A stretch of DNA of 64,000 nucleotides from Tetrahymena elliotti 4EA (lineage: Eukaryota; Ciliophora; Oligohymenophorea; Hymenostomatida; Tetrahymenidae). A program made the position numbers and the translations under genes. The DNA lies in assembly GCA_000231825.2 (NCBI GenBank), contig JH720313.1, positions 1,176,834 through 1,240,833 on the forward strand. Reading direction: 5' to 3'. Shown here one piece after another: positions 1 through 12,686 of the stretch. Numbering within the stretch: the stretch's first letter is position 1; every line of letters begins with the position of its first letter. Below the pieces are notes generated by a model, which worked only from the letters and a program-made list of their open reading frames with translations, was not told where the DNA came from and made no database searches.

Positions 1-371
1 AGATGAGCAGTGTGGATTTAACTGACAACAATACAAAGAAAATAACAAATCAATCACAGATTTTTGGACAAAATAGATTTAGTATTTCAACAAGCTCATA
101 AAATAGAATAAAAACTAGTAAAATGTTCAGTCTTAATATCATTTAGCAAAGTAATAATTTACAAATAGAAAATCAAAAAATTTCCTCTACTAAAAACTTT
201 TAAACAAAATTGAATTCAACGAAAAATGTTTAATTTGCTTAATAATTGCCACCAATTCCTAATAAAAGCTTAATAACATCAAATAATAAATTTAGCGAAG
301 ATATTATTTCTCCTGCTAAATAAAATTTAAAAACTTTAAACCAAAGTGTCATCAAATAAATCTTTTAATGA
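1..371 (+). CDS. 3' end of a Ser/Asn/Gln-rich protein (partial)
   Basis: An open frame (codons start at position 3) runs in from the left edge and ends at TGA 369-371. TAA and TAG inside it read as Gln. The roughly 122 residues visible are rich in Ser, Asn, Gln and Lys, with a short proline patch (QLPPIPNKS). That is low-complexity, probably disordered sequence typical of ciliate protein tails. I see no domain and cannot name the family. An ATG at position 3 is probably an internal methionine, because the frame continues upstream to the edge. The AT-rich spacer after the stop supports this as the gene end. Confidence 0.6.
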
Positions 372-1524
372 AATAAAATAAAAATAATAATCATTAAAAT
401 TATAAAAATAGTTTAAATTAAATACTTCTGAAATCATAAAAAACTCTTCACAGTTATATAATATAAAATATATCTCTAAATTCTTTATTCTAAATTGATT
501 CTCATTAATATTAATTTATAAAATAAAAACCAATTTTGCTTTATCACTTATGGATTGATGTAAATGTACAAATTTTTGTAAAAAATATATTTTCCTTTGA
601 AATTTAATTACTTTTCGAGTTTTTATTTATGAAAAATTAATAATACTATTTTAGAAATATGTATTTCAGCTATTAAATTTAGTTGCAAATTCTTAGAAAA
701 ATTGAGAAACAAACATTAATTTTAATGATTTGAAAAATACTTTCAAAAAAAAAAAATTTTAGAAATTTTGTTGCTCCATTTACTATCTTAATTATCTATC
801 TTATAGATTTTTCAAAAATTGCATGAAAGTAATTTTGCAAAAAAAATCTTAATCTTGAAAATTTATTTGAATTAAATTCTTTTTTTTTTCTCAATTATTT
901 TGAAAATATTTGTTTTTTATTAAATAATTGAATTCTTTCTCTTTTTAAGAAATACTTAAATAAAATTATTTTAAATTTGATTTCGATAAAGCTTTGATAG
1001 AAATAATTTATTTTGATATAAAGTTAGATTTTGATGTATTTTCTTATCTAATGGTATATTAAATATTTTTTAAGATGAGTAATTGAAGAAATAATTTGAA
1101 AACATTCAATTTATTTAATCAAGAAATTTTTGTGATTGTAATCAAAATTTTAGTTTTAGGAGATATTTTTTTAGTAGAAAATCAAATGAAAATATTTTGA
1201 TGAGTTGTCTCATCAAAAAAAAATAGAAGAAATAAAAACACTTTTATTTTTGAGATATTTAAAAGAAAATATTTTTAAAAATAACTTTTAAAAGCGCTTA
1301 GAATTAATTAATTCATCGTAATAGACTTAGGAAAGATTTTTCGATGAAATCTAACAATTATTTGGCGGCTTTAACATTAATTTTTGATATTACTTTAATC
1401 AGTTGATATATAAAATAATCAACTGATGAATAACTAGAAATCTAATAATTATTTTCAAAAATCTATTAATAAAAAAAAACTAAGCTTTAATCTTAGCAAG
1501 TAAATATCTAAACACAAGTAAAAA
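372..1524. other. AT-rich spacer, nothing recognised
   Basis: This spacer between the partial gene and RPA3 is very AT-rich, with poly-A and poly-T runs and TGA in all frames. I see no RNA gene and no conserved motif. The last hundred bases are A-rich, like other 5' flanks in this window. Confidence 0.5.
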
Positions 1525-2031
1525 ATGTCAAATATGGAAACTGAAAACCAAGAACAAGAATAGATTGTTTATCCCAGAATTCTTTTCTAACAAATGGAGT
1601 AATTTAGAGGTAAAAAGGTAACAGTTGTTGGAAACGTATGCAGCGAAGACTAAAATGACTCTTTAGTTATTGAATTTGGCCCCGCAGGATTGAATTGTAA
1701 TTTTTTCTAATTAATTTAGTGATATTGTAAAAAAATAATTTTTATAGAATTTGTAGTTGTAGATAACTAAAGAAGAGTCGATTTAAATAGTACCACTAAA
1801 TTTGTTGAAATTAGAGGTGTTGTTATGAATAGTAATACAGTTAGTTGTGAAGAATTAACTGAATTTGAATAAAAAGAACCTTTTGGTAATAATTAATGAA
1901 ATATTTTGATGGGTTAGAATTTTTTAAATATGATTTTATTAATTATATAAAATATAGATTTTGACACTTATGCCAAGCTTATTCAATTATCCTAAGGTAA
2001 ATTAAGGGATTTATTTTAAGAATCCAATTGA
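1525..2031 (+). CDS. RPA3: Replication protein A small subunit (RPA3/RPA14-like)
   Basis: Exons 1525-1696, 1748-1885 and 1958-2031 give 127 residues; introns of 51 and 72 nt are GT..AG and AT-rich. The protein is one OB fold, the normal size of the smallest RPA subunit. It begins with a YPRIL..QM motif, then the first strands ([10 protein letters not shown]), a central FVVVDN strand, FVEIRGVV and a C-terminal helix starting [11 protein letters not shown]. These match the PR..L, GK.V..VG, FVE..G.V and FD...Y.K.I landmarks of RPA3. RPA3 is the structural core subunit of the ssDNA-binding RPA trimer used in replication and repair. In Tetrahymena the same subunit is also reported in the TEB telomerase-associated trimer. 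Family assignment is from motif recognition only. Confidence 0.82.
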
Positions 2032-2480
2032 TATAAATGAGGATTTATGAAAAATGTAAAGTAGACTTATTGTTACGATGTAAAAAGAACTAATATAAAA
2101 TATAACTCTCATCATATTAATAATTATGTTATAAATAAATATGTATTTTAGACTCTATATAAAATTTGTAAGCTCTTTGATATTCTTTTAAATATTCTAT
2201 TAGTTATTTCTCAAATTCTATTTTTATTTTATTATTTTTGCTTATTATTTAATATTCAACTATAAACTAAAGTTCGCGAAAAATAAATAACAAATTAAAG
2301 AAAAAACCGCGAAAACATAGAGGTATTTAAACAAAATTAATCCAAATTAATTATTGTTATTATTATTATTTAAAACATAAATATCTCTAAGTAGGAATCA
2401 TTTTCTCAAAGAAAAAAGATTAACAGCCATAGAAGCAGATTCATACAAACACTTTTATCTCATTAAAATAGGAAATAAAA

Positions 2481-3101
2481 ATGAAGAAAAACGGAAAATC
2501 ATAAAACTAACCTTTAGACTTTACATAATACGCAAAAAATATGAGAAAGGATTTATCAAATTAAGATATTTTTTAGGAAGATGGATCTCTAAATCATTCT
2601 TATTTCTTAACTAAAAAAGGTTAATACTGGACTCCTCTAAACTAAAAAGCACTTCAAAGAGGAATTGAATTATTTGGTAAACCTAAAAATAATTCTTTCT
2701 TTCTTTAAATTTAAGCTTTATATCTATCTATCTATCTTTCATTCTTCAATTCAAATTTTTCAGTCACTAAAATTTATACTAATTATTTAAAGGGGTTGGA
2801 AATTGGAAAGAAATCAATCATTATGAATTTAGCGATAAAGCAGTAAAAATAATTTTAACTTAATTAAATTATTTTTGTCATATTAAAATTAAAAATTTTT
2901 ATGAAATAAAATAAAAAGAATATTGTAGAATTAGAATTAAGAACATGCATGATTTTAGGTATAAATGATATCACTGAATACTATGGGTAAAAAATATCTG
3001 AAGAAGAATAGGAGGAAATTAAAAAAAGCAATATTGCTAAGGGTAAAAAAGAAAATAAATTAAAAGATAATATCTACTAGAAGTTATAATAAATGTAATG
3101 A
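2481..3101 (+). CDS. Small SANT/Myb-like protein
   Basis: Exons 2481-2676, 2793-2842 and 2919-3101 give 142 residues. The centre has WTPLNQKALQRGIELFG followed by VGNWKEI, the spacing and tryptophans of a SANT/Myb helix-turn-helix (W...L..GI..FG.GNW..I). After this comes a helical stretch ending ELRTCMILGI, then an acidic/basic tail. A single SANT-like repeat suggests a DNA- or histone-tail-binding role in the nucleus. Small ciliate proteins of this sort accompany the MTA1 adenine methyltransferase complex, but I cannot claim orthology. Introns are 116 and 76 nt. The second intron's in-frame TGA supports splicing. The protein ends at TGA 3099-3101 after Gln-rich codons. Confidence 0.6.
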
Positions 3102-4347
3102 AGAAAACAAAAATAAATTTTGCCTCTTCTAAAAGAAATTAATTATTTGATTTATTTTTAATGATTTTCTCTCATTTATAAAAAATTTTAGAGAGAATTA
3201 CTAACCATTTCAAAAATAAAACAAATAAACAAACAAAAATTTAAAGTAAATAATAACATTTTATCAAAATGAAAAAAAAAAACAAAATAAATATTTAATT
3301 AAAAATAAATTTATTATAAATTAGTCACCTGTATTTATATATACTCTTTACATTTAATTAAGATTAAATCTAAGATATTATTAAGACCAAAATTATTTGA
3401 TTTATGTTGAGAAGAGTTTTAATATTAGAGAAAAATGCTATTTTTATAATAATAATGTTGTAATAGAAGCAAAATTTATTCCAATTAAATCTTTCAGAAA
3501 AAAATATAACTAAATTCAATTTTGTTAAAATACTAAAAAATTTATGTAAACTTTATAGACAATTTAAATTAATTTCAAAATCAATTTTTTATATTTTCTC
3601 TCTCCAAAAATTTTTAATTCTAAAATTTTGTAGGAAGTTATTTTAAATTTAACTGTTCTTGGTCGTATCTTTTTTTAAAAAGATACATCACTTCAATTTT
3701 AAGATTAAATTAGCTTAAATATTACAATAGCTATGTTTTACTTTTATTTTGTACAAGGTGTGTTTGGTAACATTTAATTTTAAATTCCTTTCTTTTTGTT
3801 CAATTATGTCTATTTCTAAAATAATTATTTTCTCAAATAATTTAAAAAATAAGCTCTCTCTTTTTGCTTATGAGATTGCTAAAAACAATTGAAATAGTAA
3901 AAGAAACCTTATTGAGGTAAATTAGCTTTTCATAATAATTGTTTTACAAAAGAAAACTGTGATTTAAATTGAAATGTGTATTTTTTATTTATTTTATTGC
4001 TCAAAATTGATCAAGTAAAAGTAATAATTATTTTTATTTTATGTAAAATATGAATTTTCGCTTTATTTGTGTTTATTTTTTGAATTTCCTCAACATCTTA
4101 AGTAATCTGAAGTAGATATTTTTAGATTTTTAGAATACATTTTTGTGAAAAAATGAGAGGTAATAACTGTGTTTTTACAAAAATTGCAATTACATGCTAA
4201 ATATTAACTTGAGATTAATATTGTGACGGATTAAATAAAATTAAAAGGTTTGTATCTTATCTCAAGGTATTTGGTTACATACTTATTAATTAACTAAATA
4301 TTTGAGTAATATATCTAACTGCTTAAAATATATATTTTGCTATGTTT
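3102..4347. other. AT-rich spacer
   Basis: Over 1.2 kb downstream of the SANT-like gene I find no frame with protein-like composition and no RNA gene. Homopolymer A/T runs dominate. Confidence 0.5.
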
Positions 4348-4626
4348 TCATATAAAAAATTATCCATCAGTTTTTAAGAGTTTTTACTTTTGATGCGCCA
4401 TAATTATTTAATGTTCTTGTAGCAAAGAAAGGTGTTCATTAAAAATTTTACCAGCATTAATTGTCTTTGAATAATGTAAATTAGGAAATAGGATAAAATC
4501 CCCCACCGTTTCGGCTTTATGATATGTAATAAATGAGTATTTTGTTAATTTATCATGAAATATCAAGTAAAGTTTTAAGATTGGCTTTGGTTTTATCGAA
4601 ATGTTGCATTTATGTAAGCATCTCAA
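4348..4626 (-). CDS. Possible small orphan protein (92 aa)
   Basis: An ATG at 4626 opens a 92-codon frame on the minus strand, ending at TGA 4350-4348 when TAA/TAG are read as Gln. Base composition is distinctly less AT-rich than the flanks, with unusual codons (GCC, ACG, GTG, GGG). The peptide includes SKTINAGKIFNEHLSLLQEH, which looks helical. There are no neighbours within 1 kb and I do not recognise the family. It could be a genuine small gene, one exon of a larger gene, or a decaying relic. Confidence is low because it is a single short frame. Confidence 0.25.
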
Positions 4627-5522
4627 GAGAAAGGAAAAATCAAATTTTTTATTTCAATTTAAATAGAATTCAATATATTTTTTATAAAAAATTAAATGGC
4701 TCTTAAATAAATAATAGTTTTTAGATTATTTAAAGGATATTTAATATTGTTCAATTAATGGTAAAAACGAATGATAATTACTTTTCTCAGGAAAAAAACC
4801 TTTGGTATTAAAGATTAGGATATTGTAATATTCTTTTTGTGATTTTTTTTTTTTCTGATTAAAGAGAAGCAGAGAAAAGTAAGCCTGTCTATCATAATGT
4901 GTAAAAAGCTCTTTTAAATTACTTTTAGCTAAGATTTTAAAAAATTAAAGACAAAAATATTATTGATCTTAGAAGTGAGCAAAAATTGGATTTTAATTTG
5001 TAAGATAAATCTAATTTTAAGATACATAGGTAAAACAACAATCTAAAACCTTCTGTATCTAAGACAAATTAAAAGTGGTAGCAAAGTGAATTAAATCAAT
5101 TATTCAGTATTAGCTTTTAAATAATAATTGAGATAATCGATCTATCGATCAATCAATCAATCAATCATCTTAAAATTTATCAATTGTAAAATAAGCAAGA
5201 GAACCAACGTATTAGATTTTGCATCAACAATTTCAGATTTTTATTTTTTATATTTATGAAAATAAAGCATCTTAATCTTTTTTTAAGGCATAATCTCAAG
5301 ATTCTTCATATTACACTTTTTTATAAAGAAGAATTAGAAATCAATCAAAAATTAAAAAGGAGAAGCATTAACACAAAAGATAATCAATTAATTTTTGAAA
5401 AAAAACAATTAATTACTGTATTTCATAAAACAAAGGCAAAAAAAGCCCTACATTAATAACTTTAATCTACTTATAATTTACATATATATTTAACATCAAA
5501 AAATCAATCTATTACTTAATAA
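4627..5522. other. Spacer with GATC/AATC microsatellite; open A-rich leader
   Basis: Positions about 5138-5168 hold a short GATCGATC.. then AATC tandem repeat. From 5256 an ATG frame is continuous with the gene at 5523, but its composition is that of a 5' flank, so I treat it as leader rather than coding. Nothing else is recognised. Confidence 0.4.
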
Positions 5523-6479
5523 ATGCATAAAATGGAAACCTCTGTCTGTGAATAATTGCCTTCTACCCCTCCCAAGTTCGCCTCAAAGTTCTCTGAATAT
5601 GATGACAACAATAGTGAAAGACATTATAGGTGCTCCCCTTTGGTTTTGAAGGCTTCATCTCATCTAAATGTTTGTCTTCATAAGCACGATCCTCACATAA
5701 ATAATGCTAAAGATAATTTAGCTGAAGAAAACCTATATAATATATGTAAGAACATAGACTGTGAATTTTAATCAAGTTTTACTCTAGATGATATCAATGA
5801 AAAAATTTCTACAACCTAGAATACTCCTACTGATGAAATTTACTCTAAATTCTCCTCTTCAAACAATCAAAATACCATATTGGGAAGCCAAGATTTCCCA
5901 AACGAAGTTAACCCTGTTATCAATAATAATACCCCAAGTATTTGCAATTCTGAAGATAATACAAGCGAGAGTTTGACAAACATCAGTGCTGTTGTCTGCT
6001 GTAAAGAAAATGGAGTAATCTTTTGTTGTGAAGAATTTGAAAATCGTATCTTTAATTGGGTAGAAGAGAATATTCCTAAGATGTCAAAGCCTGAAGAAAA
6101 GATGGAACTCTATTTTGAAAAAAGACGCAACACATTAATTATAAACAGTATTCCTGCTTAGCTTAGGATGCAAGAAAGTTTTTAGCAAAATGATATTGCT
6201 AATATGGAAATTTCTCAAACCTCCTCTACTTCTTCAATCCCTACCACAAGTGGGCTCAACTAAATTGATTTACTGAGTAAAATTTCATCTATACCTTCAT
6301 CTCAAGAAAGTCAGAGCATGAAAATTATAGAGAGTATTGACAAATTCGGCTCTAGCCTTTTTAAAAGAAGATAAAGCTAAGTCATGCAGCCAAGTACTGG
6401 CAGTCGTTCTATATAAAATAAAAGACTATCAATTATGACTGTAACTATGCCTTTCAACAAGATCGATGAAAAGAATTGA
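5523..6479 (+). CDS. Ser-rich orphan protein (318 aa)
   Basis: A single-exon frame of 318 codons ends at TGA 6477-6479. Codon use is richer in G+C than the flanks, with several TAA/TAG Gln codons. The N-terminal half is Ser/Asn-rich. A central segment (about residues 150-215) has a Cys-rich patch (SAVVCCKENG, IFCCEEFENR) followed by an acidic amphipathic helix containing FNWVEENIPKMS and PEEKMELYFEKRR. The tail is again Ser/Gln-rich with basic clusters. I recognise no family and see no signal peptide or membrane segment. The frame is also open upstream to an ATG at 5256; I prefer 5523 because composition changes there. Likely a ciliate-specific regulatory or cytoskeletal protein, but that is a guess. 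Confidence 0.65.
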
Positions 6480-9374
6480 AATCCTAAAAATAAAAACAAA
6501 CAAGAGTAAAAGATGTAAGATAATCCATTAGATTTATCGATATTAAAATGAATGAAAGAGCCGTTTGTATTTAGAATTTGTATTGATCGACTGATAGATA
6601 GATATGAAATACCAATGAGTAAACAATAATTTCTAAAATAATTGATCAAAATAAATATTCAGAATATTGCTTTGAAAAAGACTTTAATTAAAATAAAAAA
6701 GAAATTTGATAGAGGCAAAATTTTAATTGATAAATTCAATGTTTGATTGATAAATAGATTGAAAGCAAGCAAATAAACAAATAAATAAATAATCAAACAA
6801 TCAAAGAATGCAAAATTCTTTTGAAAAAAATCTTGATATAACAAAAATAGTATTTGTTATTAATGATTTTTTAATCATTTACTGCTTTAATTTTGATATC
6901 TAGGGTATTAATCAATCAATCAATTTTTATTTATTTATTTTAGCGCCTCTCTCAATCTCTCTCTTCTCAATAACTTGCTCAAATAAATTCTTGAGAATTT
7001 AATCATTCATTCTACTTTAGAATCTAATAAGATCTATCTCTTTTTTTCTCTCCTAAAATACTTCACATCTTTTATTTACTCATTAGCTTCTCTGCATTCC
7101 TAATCTTGTGCAGTCAATTTCAACTATAACTATAACATAAAATATAAATTTATTTCTCACAAAAACTTATCGCTACCTAAAAGCCTATACCTTCCAGACT
7201 AATAAAATTTTATATTGAGTCAAAGCATTTGTAATAAATAATTACTGAATAATCAAAATAATAAAAAACTAAGCCATTTTCATATTTAATTTTTGTTAAA
7301 AGAAAATACAAAATCGATTTATCCTTAATTAATTCCCCATAAAAGCTACGGAAAATACCTTAACAATTAATCTAAAGAAGAGGAAATCTGTACTCTTAAA
7401 TAAGATTATTCATACTAACCAAAAACTGCCCAGCTTTTTTTAAAACAAAAATCATTGATTTCTATATTTAACACTTTTTCAGATGACCATTAAATAAAAA
7501 AAGTTGGTACATACATTCTCACTAAAAATGAACAATATAATAATACATATTTAAACCCTTACTACTAAAAACTCAATCAAGGAATCTACAATCATCTTAC
7601 TTAAAAAAGCAAAAACTCTGCAACTTAATTAACGTTAACTCAGTAATTATTACCATTTGAGAAAAATTGGGAGTTCTTGTTTGCTTTTTTTAATAGCTGG
7701 TTGATTTCTGTACTACTATTTTAAAAAATATATTAAAATCCATAAATTTCTCAAAAAAAGTATTCACAAATAACAAAAGTATCAAGCTTAAAATAAAAAT
7801 TTCTGCTTTTCAAAAGGTTATAATAAAACAGAGGTGGAGCTTTGACTCATATACATAAATAAATATATTTTTATCCTTTCGATTCTTAACTTATTATTAT
7901 AATTATTTTATTTAGTATTAATCTACTTTATTTATATATTACATAAATCCTCATTCAATTATTAATTACTTCATTTATCTAATCAAAAATCTATTCAAGC
8001 TTCATTTGTCTAAAGCAACAAACATAATTAGTTTTTATATTACCAACCATAAATTAATTTATGATATTTTTTTATTTTCAATGCTTTTTTTGTTTGTTTA
8101 TTTGCTGAAGTTATTAATATCTTTTGTTAACTTCTCAAAAATACTTTTTAAAAGGCTCTCTAAGTAAATTTAAAATTAAAAAAAACAAATTAATTTATTT
8201 CTATTTCTATATAAGTCTCCCTCTGAATTATAATACCAAGTAAAAAAACTGTAAAAGACAGACTCTTTGTTTTAAAAATTTCAAAATCTACAAAAAAATA
8301 TTTCTACAATAAAGACTTTTTTCTTTGATTTTATGTTCTGTTCTGTGGTGTATTTTTTATATTTTATTTATCCTAAAGGTTAGCTAGTGCTCTTCAATAA
8401 TTAATGATAGATCAATCTATTCATGAATTTTGAATAATTAGATTATTAAATTTACTTCCAAAATTTTATTAGAATGCCTAATTCAATATTTTAAAAAATA
8501 TTGTAAGCCAAAACTTTATTATCCAATAATAAATTAAAAAGGGAAATCAAATAAATAATAAGATTTTCTAATACCCATAATTATTAATATTAGATAAACC
8601 TAACATACAAAAAAGATATCTAATCCAGATCTTTATTTTGATATCTCTACTTTTAAGAATTTATTAAAAAAAATAATTCTATTCTGATTATATTTTTGCA
8701 GAATAAAAACTTTTATTTTAAAATTAATATATTTTGTAAGAAATAATTGATAAATTCTGTTAACGTAAAAATTAATCCTCCAAACGAATTCAAGTAGAGA
8801 TAGTTAACAAAACTAAATAAATAAATACATTCTAATTAATACAACAAAAAAAATTACTTTTCAATTTTTAATTTTATTTCTTGATAATATAAAAAGCTTG
8901 AAACTTAAATAGTTTTTCATTTTAAATATTATTAATAACTCTAATCATGTAATTTACATTTCATTCATGAGAGGTTCGAAAGCTTAGTTTACCAGGATTA
9001 TTGATCCCCACTAACTTTAAAAAACCTTCTCACATAATATTGAAAAATATTGATCTTTACAATAAAGCCAATCCCTTTAACAAATCATTTTTTTAATTAT
9101 TGTAGTTAATCTAATAAATAAATTTATAAAAAAGTTTTTCAAAACCATGAAGTAGAGATTAAAAAATCATTAAATTCATAAAAATTTTTAGAAATCTAAT
9201 AAAATAATAATAAAAAAATTAGGACATATTTATTGATTAATTGTTAGATTTATAATGAATATGAAAGTTATTGCTAGTTTTAACAAGTTTAAAATAAATA
9301 AAAATATTGATGTTTTTTTTTTGTAATATAAAAGTCATTCATAATGGTCATTTCATTAATATTAAATAATTATT
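6480..9374. other. Long C/T-rich to AT-rich spacer
   Basis: Nearly 3 kb with no gene I can defend. It holds simple repeats (TAAATAAACAAA near 6770-6800, AATC near 6910-6925). A frame stays open in ciliate code on the plus strand from 6897 to 8108, but has no ATG until near its end. A 47-codon minus-strand frame (9088-8945) sits in a locally less AT-rich patch and is of unknown meaning. The right end abuts the 3' end of the LRR gene. Confidence 0.4.
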
Positions 9375-12300
9375 TCAAAATGAAAATGAAAATTTAACTA
9401 ATCTTTTAGCTTTAAATAGTTTCAATCTTAATTTTTTTTTGCTTTAACGATTAAGGATGTTCAATCTTTTAAAATATTAAAAAAAATAAAATATAAGATT
9501 AAAACATATTAAAATCATGAAAAAAAGATATTAAGAAGAATTAATTTTAAAATAACAAAATAAAAATTAATAAATAATCAAATGAATATCATGTAAACCC
9601 TAATAAACTATCCAGTAAATAAATCAAAAATTTTTATTTATTAAAAATGCAAATGATTAAAACTGAAAAACTATTTTCACCTTAGGAAAAGAGTCAATGT
9701 TTATAGATTAGAGTTTTCTGTTAAGCTAGATACTAATCCTTATGAGCCTATTTCACTGATACTATTGTACCTTTTAAAAAATTGTTAAAATCTATTCAAC
9801 AAAGAAATATTAAAAGAATGAAAAAAAGATAAAAATATGAATTGAGTTTGAAAGTAAAGTAAACTCTAATAAATTAGTAAGTCAGTCAATTACTAAAATA
9901 TAAAATCTGTATTAATTAAAAAATGAATATTTAATATTGAAAAGTTATTTTTACTTGAGGTCAAGATTCAAATTTTATAAATTAGAACATTTTGCTAAGC
10001 CACTACCTAATCCTTAAGCTCCGATTTCAATAATTTAATTGTACCTATTAAAAAATTATAAATATATAAAATATAGAAAAATATCTACTAGAATGTTTGA
10101 AATTAGAGAAAAAGATCAAAGTTTAATTTCAATTTGATAAGAAGAAATAAAAATTGATAAATGAGCTAAAAAAATATCAAGTTTACACAAATAAATTAAC
10201 CAATCAATTAGTTGTTCATTAATTAAAATCTTTATTTACTCAAAAATGCATAATTAATACTGTAAAACTATTTTTACTAAAGATCAAGAATGATAGTTTA
10301 GAGATTAGAGCATTGTACTAGGGCTAGTCCTAATCCTTATGCACCCTTTTCGCAAATATTATTATACCTTTTAAAAAATTTTTAAATTATAAAATATTGA
10401 ATAAAGAAATGTTGCAAAAAGATAAAACTAAAACTAAAAATAAAAAGTAATGAATGAGATAAACAAATATTAAATAAATTATTCTAAATAAAATAGTTTA
10501 TCAATCAATCACTCAGAAATTAAAGTTTTCATTCATTATAAAATGCATAAATAATTGAAAAAACTTTTTTACTTGAGGTCAAGAGCCAGTTTTTAGAGAT
10601 TAGAGCATTTAGCTAAGCTGGATACTAATTCTTATGCTCCCAACTCACCAGTTTTATTATCACTTTTTAAAAATTATTTAAGCATTAAAAAAAGAATAAA
10701 GAAATTTAGAAAGTGTGAGAAAAAGATAAAAATGCTAATTTAATTTGAAATCAACTAATAAAAATCAATGAATGATTCAAATAAAGATCATGTAAACCTA
10801 AATAAGTTAGTTACTCAATTCCTCATAAATTAAAATTTTTAATTTATTCAAGAATTCATAAGTAAAACGAAAAAACTGTTTTTACTCTAGGTGAATAGTC
10901 AAAGCTTAAAGATTAAAGCATTTTGCTAAGCCATATCCTAATCCTTTTACTCCCTTTTCACTAATACTATTGCCACTTTTAAAAACAAGAAAAAATAAAC
11001 ATTTTTTAATGAATGAGGCAAGAAAATATAAATTAAACAAAACAAATTAGTAAATCAGTCCCTCATTCATTAAAGTCTTTATGTATTCAAAAATCTATAA
11101 TTAATGTTTATAAATAATTTCACCTTAACCAAAGAGTCAAAACTTAAAGATTAGAACATTTTGCTAAGCTACTTCCTAGTTTTTACGAACCTATTTCACC
11201 AATACTATTCCAACTTTTAAAATTATAAAAATTTAAAATTTAGAATAAATTAGAAATAATGAAACAGTAAGAAAAAGATAAAAAGTGAACCAAAAAAATA
11301 TCAATTTAGGTGATAAATTAAAGTTTTTATTTTTAAAGAATGCATAGTTATATTAAACTATTTTCACCTCAAAGAAAGAGTCAAAGTTTAAAGATTAAAG
11401 CACTCTTCTAAACCAGATCCTAATGCTTATGCACTTATTTCACCAATAATATTGTCACTTTTAAAAATTATAAAAATATATAATGTTGAGTGAATGAGAA
11501 AAATCTAAAATATGAAATGAATTTGTAAACAACAAATAAAAATTAATAAATGTGGTAAATAAATTTCAAACAAACCCAGAAAAACTAGTTAGCCCATAAA
11601 TTTAATCTTTTTTTATTCAAAAATCTATTTTCTTCAATATGGAAAAAATCCTTTTACCTTAGGTAAAGATTCAAAACTTTTAGATTAGGACATTTAACAA
11701 AACCAGATCCTAGTCCTTTCATTTTGATTTCACCAATGTTATTGCAACTTTTAAAAAGTTATAAAAATATAAAATATTCAAGTATAAGAAAAAGACAAAA
11801 ATGTGAATCCAATTTGAAAACAACAAATAATAGTTAATGGGCCAAGCAAATATCATCAAGTAATCTATGTACATCAGTGATTAATTTGCTTAAAAATTAA
11901 ATTCTTTATTCACTCAAAAATACATAATTAATATTGAAAAACTATTTTTACCAAAGATCAATAGTCAAAGTTTAGAGATTAGAACATTTCGCTAAACCAG
12001 GGCCTAATCCTTAAATGACTATTTCATCAATATTATTATACCTTTTAAAAAATTATAAAATTTAATAAAGAGAATAAATAGATGTTGAAGCTAAAAAAGA
12101 TAGTAAAAATTTGAATAAATTTTAAAACAGCAAATAACAACTAGTGTTAACCAAATGTTAATCAGTAATTTACTGATAAATTAAAGTCTTTTTTATTCAA
12201 AAATTCATAAAGAGAACTGATAAAATATTTTTACTAGAGTTTTAGATTCAAAATTTAGAGATTAGAGCATTTTGCTAAGCCAAGTCCTAATTCATACATA

Positions 12301-12686
12301 TCTATTTCACCAATATCATTTTCACTTTTTAAAAATTAAAAAATATTATTAATAAATATTGAAAGTATGAAAAAAAGTTAAAATGTTATAAATTTGAAAC
12401 AAAGAATAAAAATTAAAGAATCAAACAAATAAGTATCTCATAAACTTAAATAAAATAGTTAGTTAGTAAACTATTTATAAATTAAAATCTTTATTTACTC
12501 AAAGATATATAATTAATATTGAATTTATTGAGAATTAAAAAATGTACTTCAAATTCACATCTAGGTTTATATATGAAGATAGGTTAGAGCTTAGTAACTT
12601 TAAATAAATAAATATTAAAATATTTTTTTGCTTCTAAAGAATACATCTGCGAGACTTGTAAAATATTTTATGTTCTATATTAACAT
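9375..12686 (-). CDS. Leucine-rich-repeat protein with one repeat per 90-nt exon
   Basis: Thirteen exons on the minus strand: 12645-12686, 12548-12597, ten exons of exactly 90 nt (12235-12324, 11952-12041, 11658-11747, 11368-11457, 11124-11213, 10886-10975, 10573-10662, 10278-10367, 9955-10044, 9681-9770) and 9375-9465. All joins keep phase and give 360 residues. Each 90-nt exon encodes one 30-residue LRR of the ribonuclease-inhibitor style (consensus N.IGE.GAQGLGSGLAKCSNLQ.L.LDL). The N-terminus is a half repeat and the C-terminus a short basic cap ending at TGA 9377-9375. The introns between repeats are themselves similar, so exon and intron were amplified together. Such proteins are usually binding scaffolds; the partner is unknown. 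The first ATG is chosen because a 47-nt intron then joins it in frame. Confidence 0.72.
9466..12234. repeat. Degenerate tandem repeat, about 240-320 bp unit, ten copies
   Basis: Ten diverged units, each holding a conserved core of about 120 bp (the LRR exon plus splice sites) and about 150-230 bp of intron. Unit starts, taken from exon lower edges, are 9681, 9955, 10278, 10573, 10886, 11124, 11368, 11658, 11952 and 12235. Intron sequences share recognisable blocks, for example a TTTATTCAAAAATGCATAA-like element. The array is coding in the minus orientation. Confidence 0.75.

Noticed and set aside
6897..8108. A 403-codon ciliate-code frame on the plus strand in the spacer before the LRR gene
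   Set aside because: It has no in-frame ATG until near its end, the strand is G-poor (which by itself removes both TGA and ATG), and no motif is recognised. Parts look peptide-like, but a real protein of this length without methionine is unlikely.
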